DNA of 64,000 nucleotides. It comes from Terrabacter sp. MAHUQ-38 (GTDB lineage: Bacteria; Actinomycetota; Actinomycetes; Actinomycetales; Dermatophilaceae). The stretch covers positions 62,001 through 126,000 of the forward strand of contig NZ_JACVCU010000004.1 of NCBI RefSeq assembly GCF_014518425.1, in the 5' to 3' direction. Shown here one piece after another: positions 42,173 to 52,500 of this stretch; positions within the stretch are counted from its first letter, which is position 1, and each line of letters starts with the position of its first letter. The position numbers and the translations under genes were made by a program. The notes below the pieces were generated by a model. That model was given only the letters and a program-made list of their open reading frames with translations. It searched no databases and had not been told where the DNA came from.

Positions 42173-44236
42173 TCACTTCTTGTACGAGACGACGACGCTC
42201 GGGCGGGGGAAGCCGTCGGTGTGCGGCCACGTGCTCGACGGCGTCTCGAACGTGACGCCGTCGGTCTCTCCGGGGTGCTGCACGGCGATGAAGACCGAGA
42301 GCTGGTCGTCGCTGACGAGCGGGCCGCACGTCTCGGCGCCGAACGGCACGGTGAGGAACTGCTCGACGCGGCCGCGGTCCGGGCCCGCGACCGGCACGCG
42401 GAAGAGGCCGTCGTTGGAGCCGAGGACGTTGCCGTCCGTCGAGATCCAGAGGTTGCCGACGGCGTCGAACGCGACGTTGTCGGGGCAGCTGATCGGGCTC
42501 ACCTTCGACTTGTCGTAGCCGGCGAAGTACGTCTCCGGGGCCGCGGGGTCACCGCAGACGAGGAAGAGGTCCCACGTGAACTTCGTCGACGTGTGGTCGT
42601 CTCCGACCTCGGTGAGCTCCAGGACGTAACCGTTGCGGTTGCCCGACTTGCTCGCCAGCGGGGCATCGAGGCCGGCGCGGACCATGCTCGAGGCCAGCGG
42701 GTTCGTCTCGTCGGTGGGGTACTTGACCCCGCGGTCGGAGTTGTTGGTCAGGGCCGCGTAGATCTTGCCGTTGACCGGGTTGGGCTCGACGTCCTCGGGT
42801 CGGTCCATCTTCGTCGGACCGACGGTGTCGGCGGCGAGGCGCGTGTTGACGAGAACCTCGGCGACGTTCATGCCCGGGACGTAGGAGGTCGTGTCGGACG
42901 TGAGGGCGACCCAGGCACCCGCGCCGTCGAACTCGCCGTCGCCGGTGCCGTCGCCGACGAACTTGGCGACGTAGAGCGTGCCCTTCGTCAGGAGCGTCTT
43001 GTTGTGCGCCCGGGCGGAGCGCGAGTCGCCCGTGCGGAAGCGGTCGGCGGAGACGAACTTGTAGAGGTAGTCGCCGCGCTCGTCGTCACCCATGTACGCG
43101 ACGGCGTGGCCGGAGTCCGAGATCGTGACGTTGGCGCCCTCGTGCTTCAACCGGCCGAGCATCGTGTGCTTGACGGGCGTCGAGTCGGGCTCGTACGGGT
43201 CGACCTCGACGACCCAGCCGAAGCGGTATGCCTCGTGCGGGTGCTTGGCGAGGTCGAAGCGCTCGTCGACGGTGGACCAGCCGCGGTTGGTGACGGCCGA
43301 GGTGGCGAGACCGTAGCGCTTGAAGGACGTGGCGTTCGCCGGGTCGACGTCGCCGGACGCGTCGAAGTAGCCGTTGAAGTTCTCCTCACCCGAGAGCACG
43401 GTGCCCCAGGGCGTCGTGCCGCCGGCACAGTTGCCGCACGTGCCGTGGGCGCGCGTGCCGGTCGGGTCGGCGGCCGTGCGGAGCAGCTCGTGGCCTGCGG
43501 CCGGGCCGTGGAAGGCGAACTCCGTGTGGACCGTGATGCGGCGGTTGTGCACGGCGTGGCGATGGTCGGAGCGGATCCACGAGCCCTTGGCCCGGCCCCG
43601 CTCGATCGTGACGACGGCCATGCCGTGAGCAGCCATCGCGATCTTCTTGACCGTGGCGTCGTCGTACTCGCCGGTGGGGAACATGAGGTTCTCGTCGGTG
43701 TACTCGTGGTTCGTCACGAGCAGCGCGGTGCGGGTGGTGAGCGGCAGGACGCCGACGTAGTCGTTGTTGTAGCCGAACTGCTGGGCCTGCGCCTCGGGTG
43801 TCTGGGCGTGGACGTCGAAGCGGGGAGCCCCCGCCTCGACGGGGTCGCCCCAGCGGATGACGACGTTGTGCGTGAACCCGGGCGCGTTGGTCACCGCGTC
43901 GGCGCGGTTCGGCGCGACGGGGGTGAAGGTGGCGAGGCCGACGTCAGCCGTGCCCCGGGCCGCTGCGGCGGTCGTCGCCGACGGGACCGACGCTGCGGCG
44001 GCCGAGGTGACCGGTGCCGCAGCGAACGCACCGACCAGCGCGCCCGCGCCGAGAGCCCCGCCCTTGAGCACTGAGCGGCGGGCAAGAGCGCCCTCGACGA
44101 GCTCGCGCATCGCGGGGTTCGACGAGGTGTTGGGCACGGGGGCGTCGCACGCGTCGTTGCAGCGGTAGTGACACGTCATGCGGCTGCGCGAGCCGTGGCG
44201 CGGCGTCGCGATCAGCGGGAGAGGCCTGGGGGTCAA
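42173..44236 (-). CDS. PhoX-family alkaline phosphatase (DUF839), Tat-exported
   Basis: Protein of 687 residues. The twin-arginine signal lies at about residues 52-75 (ALARRSVLKGGALGAGALVGAFAAA). Conserved PhoX blocks include FGYNNDYVGVL, LVTNHEYTDE, RITVHTEFAFHGPAAGHELLRTAAD, TPWGTVLSGEENFNGYF and CPDNVAFDAVGNLWISTDGN. The Glu and Asp residues in these blocks bind Ca and Fe. It releases phosphate from organic esters outside the membrane. The start is a TTG with AAGGAG seven bases upstream; no ATG has comparable spacing. No Pho box was recognised. Confidence 0.9.
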   Translation of the reverse strand: MTPRPLPLIATPRHGSRSRMTCHYRCNDACDAPVPNTSSNPAMRELVEGALARRSVLKGGALGAGALVGAFAAAPVTSAAAASVPSATTAAAARGTADVGLATFTPVAPNRADAVTNAPGFTHNVVIRWGDPVEAGAPRFDVHAQTPEAQAQQFGYNNDYVGVLPLTTRTALLVTNHEYTDENLMFPTGEYDDATVKKIAMAAHGMAVVTIERGRAKGSWIRSDHRHAVHNRRITVHTEFAFHGPAAGHELLRTAADPTGTRAHGTCGNCAGGTTPWGTVLSGEENFNGYFDASGDVDPANATSFKRYGLATSAVTNRGWSTVDERFDLAKHPHEAYRFGWVVEVDPYEPDSTPVKHTMLGRLKHEGANVTISDSGHAVAYMGDDERGDYLYKFVSADRFRTGDSRSARAHNKTLLTKGTLYVAKFVGDGTGDGEFDGAGAWVALTSDTTSYVPGMNVAEVLVNTRLAADTVGPTKMDRPEDVEPNPVNGKIYAALTNNSDRGVKYPTDETNPLASSMVRAGLDAPLASKSGNRNGYVLELTEVGDDHTSTKFTWDLFLVCGDPAAPETYFAGYDKSKVSPISCPDNVAFDAVGNLWISTDGNVLGSNDGLFRVPVAGPDRGRVEQFLTVPFGAETCGPLVSDDQLSVFIAVQHPGETDGVTFETPSSTWPHTDGFPRPSVVVSYKK

Positions 44237-44515
44237 CGCGGTACTCCTTCAGGGAGGTGAGTGGGCCGCGCGCACAGACGGCGCGACGTGGGACCGAGGG
44301 TGACGCTATGAGCGGTGAGGGAGCGCCAGGGTGCTTCTGCGGTGGCCATCCGGTGAACTCCGTGTGTCCGCTCGCGCCGGCCCGTGTGCCTCGGTCGTAT
44401 GCCCTGTGCGGGGGTGCCGGGGTGCCACGGTCGATGTGGCGAGCAGCCGTGCGCGACAACCCCCGTTGGGCGAAACCGCGTCGCCGATGGCGCCCGTGGT
44501 GGGAGCCTGAGCGGC

Positions 44516-45715
44516 ATGCGCGTGCTCTTCTCGACGACAGCCGGCACGGGGCACTTCGGACCCATGATCCCGGTCGCGCGTGCGTGCGCAGCGGCGGGAC
44601 ACGAGGTCCGAGTCGCCGCCCCGGACTCCTTCGCGAGCCACGTCGAGCGGGCGGACCTGGAGCACGAACCGTTCGACGACGTGCCGCCCGACGTCATGGG
44701 TGCCGTCTTCGCCCGGCTGCCGTCCTTGTCGCCGGAGGAAGCCAACCGTGTCGTCGTCCGTGACGTCTTCGGTCGGCTCGACGCCCAGGCCGCCTGGCCC
44801 CGCGTGCACGACATCGTCGACACGTGGCGCCCGGACGTCGTGCTGCGGGAACCGTGCGAGCTCGGCTCCCTCGCCGCGGCGCTGCGCGCCGGCGTGCCCC
44901 ACGCCGAGGTCGCGATCGGGCTGGGCCGGCTGCGCGAGTGGGTGGGCGAGGTCCTCGTCGAGCCCCTGCTCGAGCTCGACGAGCTCGCCGGACTGGCATC
45001 GGGTTCGTGCCTCACCGGCCTGGCATCGGCGCCGGTCCTCACGTCAGTGCCCGCGGGGCTGGACGGCGTCGCCGACCCGGGCGACGATGCGGGCGACGAT
45101 GCGGGCCAGGCGAGTCCGCCGGTCGTGCGCTTCCGCGACGCGGCCTCGCGTGACCGGCAGGGCACGCTGCCGGCCTCCTGGGGAGAGCCTGCCGATCCGC
45201 TCGTCTACGTGACGTTCGGCTCGGTCACGGCGGGCTTCGACGACCTCAGTGCGGTGTTCCGCAGGTCGCTCGACGCGCTCGCGGACCTGCCCCTTCGCGT
45301 CCTGCTCACGACCGGTCACGCCGGCGACCCGGAGGCCCTGCGCCCCTGGCCCGTGAACGCGCACGTCGAGCAGTGGTGGCCGCAGGACGACATCATGCCG
45401 CTCGCCGCCGCGATGGTCGGGCACGGCGGGTTCGGCACGACCATGGCGGCCGTCGCCGCCGGAGTGCCGCAGGTCGTCATCCCGCTCTTCGCCGGTGACC
45501 AGTTCGTGAACGCCGCTCGGGTCGAGGAGGTCGGTGCCGGCATACGGCTGGAAGGTCGGATGGAGGCGACGGCGCAGCTCGGAGCAGCCGTCGAGCGGGC
45601 CCTGTCCGACGACGGGATTCGGGCGGCTGCGCAGCGACTGGCCGACGAGATCGCCTCTCTGCCAGACGTTTCGGAGATCGTCGTTTCCATCGAGCGCCTC
45701 GCGGTGAACCACTAG
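44516..45715 (+). CDS. Glycosyltransferase family 1 (MGT/macrolide glycosyltransferase-like)
   Basis: GT-B enzyme of 399 residues. MRVLFSTTAGTGHFGPMIPVARACAAAGHEV is the acceptor-side start. The donor-binding part carries VYVTFGSVTAG, the VEQWWPQDDIMPLAAAMVGHGGFGTTMAAVAAGVPQVVIPLFAGDQFVNA block with the HGG motif, and the closing Asp-Gln pair. This is typical of enzymes that glycosylate small molecules or lipids. It forms an operon with the next two genes (nine-base gap). The 279-base gap upstream, shared with divergent PhoX, contains no gene that I can see. Confidence 0.88.
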   Translation: MRVLFSTTAGTGHFGPMIPVARACAAAGHEVRVAAPDSFASHVERADLEHEPFDDVPPDVMGAVFARLPSLSPEEANRVVVRDVFGRLDAQAAWPRVHDIVDTWRPDVVLREPCELGSLAAALRAGVPHAEVAIGLGRLREWVGEVLVEPLLELDELAGLASGSCLTGLASAPVLTSVPAGLDGVADPGDDAGDDAGQASPPVVRFRDAASRDRQGTLPASWGEPADPLVYVTFGSVTAGFDDLSAVFRRSLDALADLPLRVLLTTGHAGDPEALRPWPVNAHVEQWWPQDDIMPLAAAMVGHGGFGTTMAAVAAGVPQVVIPLFAGDQFVNAARVEEVGAGIRLEGRMEATAQLGAAVERALSDDGIRAAAQRLADEIASLPDVSEIVVSIERLAVNH

Positions 45716-45724
45716 CCTCGCGGC

Positions 45725-46666
45725 ATGGCGCTCCTGAGGTTCGACAGCCCGGGTCGGGTCCGTGACGTGCCGGAGGGCTCGGCGTTCTACGACGACTGGC
45801 ACCGCACCGTCGAGCGGCTCATCGCGACGAGCACCGCCGTGAGCGGCAGCGGGCGCTACGTCGACCCGAGCCGCCGCGACGTCGAGGCCTCGGGACGGCG
45901 GCTCTACACGTGGACCGGCTTCCCGCGTCCGCTCCTCGTCGAGCACCGTGACGACCGCCGGGCGGCGTGGGTCGCCGGGGAGGACCGCAACGTGCAGATC
46001 GAGTACCTCGAGTGGCACGTCGAGCGGGCGGGAGGCACGATCACGCGCGTCACCTTCTCGACGGAGACGCCGGAGTACTGGAAGCTGCTCGCCGCGACCG
46101 ACCGGGCCACGGTGCTCGAGCTCTACCGCGAGCTCGTGAGCCCCGAGGTGGCGTCCCGGGACCTCTTTCCGGACGGGCGGACCTACGACCCGCTCAACCG
46201 GTGGAACACGACCGACGGGATCGTCCACTACGTCATGCGGATCAACTCGATGCGCGACCTGCTCGGCGTCTCGCAGGAGTCCGAGCCCACGCGACGCGCA
46301 GTCGATGGCTACGACGCGCTGCCGTACAAGCGCACGACCGGCGCGGACGCGCGCCTCAACCTCGACATCTGGGCGCTCAGCCGAAAGGGGTATGCCGTGT
46401 CGACCGACGAGGTGCCCGGGCTCTACATCGCGGGATGGGACGACACGGGCTGGACCAGGCCCGACGGCACCCCCGTCGACAGCTACTGGCGTGTCGTGCG
46501 CGGCCGCGCGGGTGCGGCGTTGCGGGTTGTCTACGAGGTGCCCGAGTCGGAGAGGTTCGCCGTCGGCGACATCCGGATCGGCGGGCGGCCCGTCGAGTTC
46601 GGTGGGCAGCTGGCCGAGCATGTCACGGTGAGCGCGCACGGGCTCGTCGGACGGAGCCGGCGATGA
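45725..46666 (+). CDS. Conserved protein of unknown function upstream of a DyP peroxidase
   Basis: Soluble protein of 313 residues that I do not recognise. It lacks a signal peptide or membrane helix. It is rich in Trp and Tyr, with motifs such as LYTWTGFPRPLLVEHRD, VQIEYLEWHVERAGG, VTFSTETPEYWKLLA, DPLNRWNTTDGIVHYVMRINSMRDLLG and ALPYKRTTGADARLNLDIWALSRKGY. The last pair of segments has several conserved-looking Asp, Asn and His residues. It lies between a GT1 gene and a DyP peroxidase gene and overlaps the latter by ATGA, so the two proteins probably work together. Confidence 0.75.
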   Translation: MALLRFDSPGRVRDVPEGSAFYDDWHRTVERLIATSTAVSGSGRYVDPSRRDVEASGRRLYTWTGFPRPLLVEHRDDRRAAWVAGEDRNVQIEYLEWHVERAGGTITRVTFSTETPEYWKLLAATDRATVLELYRELVSPEVASRDLFPDGRTYDPLNRWNTTDGIVHYVMRINSMRDLLGVSQESEPTRRAVDGYDALPYKRTTGADARLNLDIWALSRKGYAVSTDEVPGLYIAGWDDTGWTRPDGTPVDSYWRVVRGRAGAALRVVYEVPESERFAVGDIRIGGRPVEFGGQLAEHVTVSAHGLVGRSRR

Positions 46667-48447
46667 CGTCGTCGATCACGCCCAGGACGGCCGCCGTGCT
46701 GGCCGGGCTCGCGGGCGCCGGCGCCGACCTCCTCGGAGGCGTCGAACTGCCGACCGCGCCCCCGGGGCCACCAGCCGGTGCGCCGTCCGAGGCCGAGCGA
46801 GGTGCCGACCCGGAACGGCGGCTCGAGGCGCCCACGAGCGCCCTGGGTGAGCCCGTCTACGGGCGGCTCGCCGGCAACGAGATCCAGGGCAACGTCGTGC
46901 CCGGCTTCAACAAGGACCACCAGCAGTTCGTCTTCCTGCGGCTCGGTGACCTCGAGCCGGCCCGGGAGTGGCTGCGGTGGCTGGCGCCTCGGCTCTCGAC
47001 GATGAACGAGGTGCTCGACTTCCGGCGTGCGTTCCGGGCGGCGCGGCTGCGTCTCGGGGTGCGTGACCCGGGCGTGATGGAGTCTGGTGCTCGTGAGCTG
47101 GGACTGACGGCCACGTGGACCTCGGTCGCGTTCTCCTGTAACGCGATCGAATCCCTCGTGGGTGACGACCAGGCGGCGCGCTTCGGCGACGAGAGCTTCC
47201 GGCAGGGGCTCGCCGCCCGGTCCACCTACCTCGGTGACCCGAGCGACCCGGCCAACCCCGGGCACCGCGACCACTGGCTCGTCGGCGGTCCCGACACCGA
47301 GGCCGACGTGGTCGTCACCGTGGCCGCGGACGACCCGGACGACCTCGACGCCGCCGTCACAGCCATTGTCACGACCGCAGGCCAGCACGGGCTGTCACTG
47401 CTGCTGAGCCAGGGCGGCGACAACCTGCCGGGAGGGTTGTCGGGCCACGAGCACTTCGGCTTCAAGGACGGCATCTCGCAGCCTGGCATCCGCGGGGCGC
47501 GGTCGACGGTGGCCGGCGACGAGATCACGCCGCGCTACCTTGCGGCCGACGACCCGCACGCCGAGCTGTTCGGGAAGCCGGGCCAGCCGCTCGTGTGGCC
47601 GGGGCAGTTCCTGCTGGGTGAGCCCCGCCAGCACCCGCAGGACCCTCGTGTGGCCGCTCCTGCCTCGTCCGCCTTCCCCGAGTGGGCACGGCTCGGCTCC
47701 TACGTCGTCGTGCGGCGGCTCGCGCAGGACGTCGTCGGCTTCTGGGAGTGGGTGGGTGCGTCCGCCGCGCAGGTCGGCGCCGACCCGGTGGCGTTCGCAT
47801 CGGCGTTCGTCGGTCGCTGGCCGAGCGGCGCGCCCGTGATGCGCACCCCGGAGGCGGACGACCCGGTGCTCGCCGGCGACGACTTCGCGAGCAACCACTT
47901 CCTCTACCAGGACGACACGCGTCCCTCGTCGCTGACGCCGATCCCGGGGTATGCCGGTGACACCCACGCAGCGGCGGCCGCCGACGTGCTCGCCCGGGTG
48001 TGCCCGCACGCCGCGCACATCCGCAAGGTCAACCCGCGCGACAGCGCGACCGACTTCGGTGCGCCCGCCGACACGCTCACCCGCCTCATGCTCCGCCGCG
48101 GCATCCCGTACGGTCGGCCGCTCGCCAGCGTCGCCGACCCGTCGCCCGAGCTGGTGGAGGCGGAGCGCGGACTGATGTTCGTGGCGGTCATGTCCTCGAT
48201 CGAGGACCAGTTCGAGTTCGTGTCGCGGCGCTGGGCCAACTCGCCCGACCAGCCGAACGTCGGCGGCCTCGACCCGCTCATCGGCCAGTCGGACCGGCAC
48301 GGCGACCGCACGCGTACGGTCGAGTGGCCACGGGAGGGCGGGGACGTGCCGCTCCCGGTCGAGCGCGACGTCGTCACCCCGACGGGGGGCGGCTACTTCT
48401 TCGCCCCGCCGATCTCAGCCGTTGACGGCATCCTCGCGGGGGAGTAG
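46663..48447 (+). CDS. DyP-type peroxidase family protein
   Basis: Protein of 594 residues. The DyP signature is EHFGFKDGISQPGIRG (GxxDG motif, catalytic Asp). The proximal heme His lies in VCPHAAHIRKVNPRD, followed by the Arg region. It is longer than most bacterial A/B-type DyPs, with a Pro/Ala-rich N-terminus of about 60 residues and no Tat or Sec signal. It should be cytoplasmic or encapsulated, but no encapsulin gene is adjacent. Substrate unknown; the GT1 and unknown-protein partners suggest a small-molecule pathway. Confidence 0.88.
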   Translation: MTSSITPRTAAVLAGLAGAGADLLGGVELPTAPPGPPAGAPSEAERGADPERRLEAPTSALGEPVYGRLAGNEIQGNVVPGFNKDHQQFVFLRLGDLEPAREWLRWLAPRLSTMNEVLDFRRAFRAARLRLGVRDPGVMESGARELGLTATWTSVAFSCNAIESLVGDDQAARFGDESFRQGLAARSTYLGDPSDPANPGHRDHWLVGGPDTEADVVVTVAADDPDDLDAAVTAIVTTAGQHGLSLLLSQGGDNLPGGLSGHEHFGFKDGISQPGIRGARSTVAGDEITPRYLAADDPHAELFGKPGQPLVWPGQFLLGEPRQHPQDPRVAAPASSAFPEWARLGSYVVVRRLAQDVVGFWEWVGASAAQVGADPVAFASAFVGRWPSGAPVMRTPEADDPVLAGDDFASNHFLYQDDTRPSSLTPIPGYAGDTHAAAAADVLARVCPHAAHIRKVNPRDSATDFGAPADTLTRLMLRRGIPYGRPLASVADPSPELVEAERGLMFVAVMSSIEDQFEFVSRRWANSPDQPNVGGLDPLIGQSDRHGDRTRTVEWPREGGDVPLPVERDVVTPTGGGYFFAPPISAVDGILAGE

Positions 48448-48517
48448 AAGGTGTCCGCTCGAGACCAGAACTCGTTGGGCAGTTCACACCGCGGGGTGCC
48501 TCGCGTCACGGGTCGCG

Positions 48518-49468
48518 TCAGGGGATGTGGCGCTCGGCGTCGACGCGGTTGCGCATCTCGACCAGGGCCTGGGCGTGGTCGCGAAGGGCGATGTCCTCGT
48601 CGCTGACGGGGACCCACGGGCGTGCCGGGATCGCGTGGCCGTCGGTGTCGAGCGGGACGAAGACGATGAGCGAGTGCGTCGTCAGTTCGAGGTCGCCGGT
48701 GGCCGGGTCGCCGGAACGCACGTGCACGCTGATGTGCATGCTCGAGGTTCCCGTGAGGAGCAGGCGCGCCTCGACCTCGACGAGGTGGCCGATACGGAGC
48801 GGGCGGTAGAAGCGGACCCCACCGGCATACACGGCCACGTTGGAGGCAGAGCCGGTCCACTGGGTGGCGAGCACGTGCGCGGCCTCGTCGATCCAGCGCA
48901 TCACGATGCCGCCGTGCACCTTGCCGCCCCAGTTGACGTCGGTCGGGGCCGCCAGGAAGCGCAGGACGGCGCGGGGAGCGGTGCCCGCGTCGCTGTACGT
49001 CTGTGCAGCCATGGCTGCGGCGATCTCGTTGCGCAGGGCGATCCGCGTGACGGCGCTCTCCTGCCACTCGCGGTCGGCCTCGGTCTCGGGGACCAGCTGC
49101 GTGACGGGCGTCGGCCTGCCGTTCTCGTCCACGGCGACGAAAACCATGATGCAGTCGGTGGTCGGCGTGAGGTCGCTGTCCTTGGGCTTGCCCGCGGAGA
49201 CCCTCACCAGGATGTGCATGCTCGTCGTGCCGGTGTGGATGACGCGTGCGGTGGCCTCGACGAGGTCGCCCACCTCGACGGGCCGGGCGAAACGCACGTT
49301 GCCGACGTATGCCGTGACGCTGTACGTCCCGCTCCACCCCGCGGCTGCGGCGTAGCCTGCCTTGTCGATCCACTCGAGCACCCGGCCGCCGCCGACGGTC
49401 CCGGAGTAGCCGGCATCCGTGGGCGCGGCGAGGAAGCGGAGGGTGATCTCTCGGGCTCCACGCGGCAT
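48518..49468 (-). CDS. Acyl-CoA thioesterase with two hotdog domains
   Basis: Protein of 316 residues built from two homologous hotdog domains. Repeat 1 has RFLAAPTDAGYSGTVGGGRVLEWIDKAGYAAA and repeat 2 RFLAAPTDVNWGGKVHGGIVMRWIDEAAHVLA. Each continues with a VRFxRPxxxGxLVExxAR strand. The second repeat's Asp in WIDEAAH is the usual catalytic site of the YciA/BACH class, while repeat 1 keeps WIDKAGY. It hydrolyses acyl-CoA. The ATG follows GGGAGG. Confidence 0.85.
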   Translation of the reverse strand: MPRGAREITLRFLAAPTDAGYSGTVGGGRVLEWIDKAGYAAAAGWSGTYSVTAYVGNVRFARPVEVGDLVEATARVIHTGTTSMHILVRVSAGKPKDSDLTPTTDCIMVFVAVDENGRPTPVTQLVPETEADREWQESAVTRIALRNEIAAAMAAQTYSDAGTAPRAVLRFLAAPTDVNWGGKVHGGIVMRWIDEAAHVLATQWTGSASNVAVYAGGVRFYRPLRIGHLVEVEARLLLTGTSSMHISVHVRSGDPATGDLELTTHSLIVFVPLDTDGHAIPARPWVPVSDEDIALRDHAQALVEMRNRVDAERHIP

Positions 49469-49577
49469 GGTCGACCTCCCGGGCGCAGGGGTTGGTTCGA
49501 CGAGAGTGGCAGAAGCGCCGGCTTGCGCGCCGTGCAAGTCCGCCCCGTGGCAAGCGCCGCTGCGCCCCCGTGGCCGG

Positions 49578-52500
49578 TCACGTCGTACGTGCGGCGCCCG
49601 GGACCCTTGCTGCCTCCGCACCGTCCCCGACCGACGTGGTGACGTCGACCCGTCCCGTCTGGAAGGGCTGGGCAACGCCGTCGAGCACGAGAAATCCGCG
49701 TCCGGGGCGTCGTTCAGTGGGCAGCTCGAGCCGCACGCCAAGCACGTCGCCGTGGGTCGGGGAGGCGGGGCCGAGCAGGAGTCCGCAGCCGTCGCGTGCG
49801 ACCTCGGGGACGAGTCCGCGGAACGCTGCGTTGGCCCGGGCCAGGTCAGCGGCCACCGCCACCAGCCCGGCAGTGCCGTCGACGAGGCGTGCCGCCTGGA
49901 CGAGGGCCTCCTCGACACGGCTTCCGTCCACGAGCTCGACGTCGTCGACGAGAAAGCACAGGTCGGGATCACCACGACGCGCCGAGACCAGCTCCGTCTG
50001 GTCGTGGGGCGTGAGTCCGATGCAACCCCGTGTCTCGGACCACACGGACAGCGGGGAACGGCGCGGGCTGACGCTGACCACGTGGCGGCCGTGGGCGAGC
50101 AGCCGGTCGCCGATGGCCGCGAGCGCGGTGGATCGTCCGGATCGGCTCGTGCCCGCGACAAGGAAGCGGCGGTGGCGCGAGTCGATCGCCAGCGGCGCCG
50201 CCTCGTCGCCGCCGACACCGAGGACGAGGGCAGCGTCTGGATGGTCCCGCACGTCCGGCAGGTCCGGCACGTCCACCAGTTCGATGTGCGAGGGGAGCGG
50301 CGCGATGCGCCACGGCCGAGAGGCGCCGGACGCCGACCAGCTGCTCGAGCTCACGGGATGGTTGCGGTGAGCGTCACGGACAGCGTTGATCGCCTCGCCG
50401 GTCTCCTCCGGGGACGGGCCGAGTCCGGGCACCGCGAGCTGGACCTCGTGCCCGCTGGGCAGCTCGACGGCACGCCCCGGCGGGCGTGTGACGGCTGCCA
50501 GCGAGGGGTCGGCGCCGGCCAGGGTGAGGTCGAGCGGGTCGGGCATGTGAAGGACGAGCCGTTGTCCGAGCAAGCCGGGCAGACGACCGGACAGCAGCGC
50601 GCGGCCGCCGCCGACGACCACATGGACTCCGGCGGCAGGGCCGTCCCGCAGCAGCCGGTAGAGGTCTTCGACCGGAGCCCCGTGGTCGACGGAGCCGAGG
50701 CGGTCCTCGACGGCTTCCCAGCCGTCGACGATCACGATGGTGTGCCGGGGCCCGGGCTCGTCTCCGTCGACCTGGCGGAGCAGCCGCGTCACGAGTCGGC
50801 GCGTGAGGGCCGGATCGATGGCTGTGGTGACCGAGCCGACATGGGGCAGGCCTGCCAGTCGTGCGCACGGCCCGGCCGTCCCCTGGAGCACATGCACGTG
50901 GACGTCCATCGGCTCGGCCGAGACGGCGAGTCCCAGAGCGATGGCGACGAGGGCGCTCGACCTTCCTGAGCGTGGCCCGCCGGCGATGCCGAGGTGCCCC
51001 CCTGTTCCGACCTGCCAGCTCAGGACGTCGCGTCGTTGCTCGCGGGGCACGTCCACCAGGCCGAGAAGGACCCGAGGCGCGCCTGTCGCGAGCGGATCAT
51101 CCTGTGGCGAGAGAAGATCCGACATCGTGACGACCTGCGGAAGCGGCGAAAGCCACGGCGCTGCCGCGGGCTCGATGCCCAGCCGGCCCGCGGCGCCGTT
51201 CGCGGCGTCCACGAGTGCGGTCAGCTCTGAGGGCAGGTCCACGTCGTCAGCGGAACCGTGGTCCGCGGACGCCGGGCCGTGGAGGAGGTCGTGGACGAGC
51301 ACCCGGACGGGCGCAGCGTCCTCCGGTCCGTGGGGTGGGGGATGCCCGAGGTAGGCCGTCTGGACCGTCGTGAGGACGCCGTCACCGCTCCGCAGGCAGG
51401 CTCGGCCCGGTGTCCTGACGTCGAGACCGGCCGCGTCGGGGGCATCGATGACGTCGTCGCTGTCGGTGCGGTCGCGGACGCGCAGCGCGATCCGCAGCGA
51501 GATGTTGGCCCGCATGTCGGCCGAGACGATGCCGGCGGGGCGCTGGGTCGCGAGGACCAGGTGGAGTCCCAGCGACCGACCGAGGGCGGCGACGCGCACG
51601 AGACCGGCGATGAAGTCCGGGAACTCGTCGCTGAGGGCCTTGAACTCGTCGACGACGATGACGAGCCGCGCGAGCCGGGGCAGTTCACGGCGTACGGCCG
51701 CCTGGCGTCGGTAGTCGTCGAGGTCCTTGGCTCCTGCTCGGGCGAGAAGGCGCTCGCGGCGCTTCATCTCTGCATCGAGCGACGTCAACGCCCGGGTCGT
51801 CAGGTGGGCATCGAGGTCGGTGACCAGACCGACGGTGTGGGGCAGTCGGGCGCACTCGCTGAAGGCGGACCCGCCCTTGTAGTCCACGAGGACGAAGGCC
51901 AGCTCGTCCGGCCGGTTCGTCACCGCCAGGCCTGCCACGAGGGTCTGGAGCAGCTCCGACTTGCCTGATCCGGTCGTGCCGCCGACGAGCACGTGGGGCC
52001 CGTCGGCGGCCAGGTCCACTTCGAGCCGGCCATCGCGAGTGCGGCCCAGCAGGGCCCTCGGTGGGCGCACACTCCCCGTCCACGCGTCCACGAATCCGTC
52101 GACCGTCAGGGGATCGAGCCCCGCCGCGCGGTGCAGCTCGGCGAAGGACACCTCTCGAGGCAGGGCCCCAGACCCAACGTGGGGTGTGGCGTCCACGAGC
52201 GGAGCCATCGCCCGGCTCACCGACTCGAGCCACCCCGTTGACGGGAGGTCGGGCACGACGCCGGGCAGCGCTCGCCCGTCCTCGCGAATGGCCGCGACCA
52301 GCCGCGTCTCGTCGATCTCGACGGTGGCACGCGACTCCACCGGCAGGGACTCCGCGTTCGTGTCCAGGCAGATGAAGACGAGGCCGGCCGCGGGCCCGTC
52401 GCGCAGCAGGTCTGACACACCAGCGACGGCACGGAGAGCGCTAGCGCCGTCAAGCAGCACGACGACGTCCGCGGGCGGCGGGTCGGCGCCCGCCCACGTG

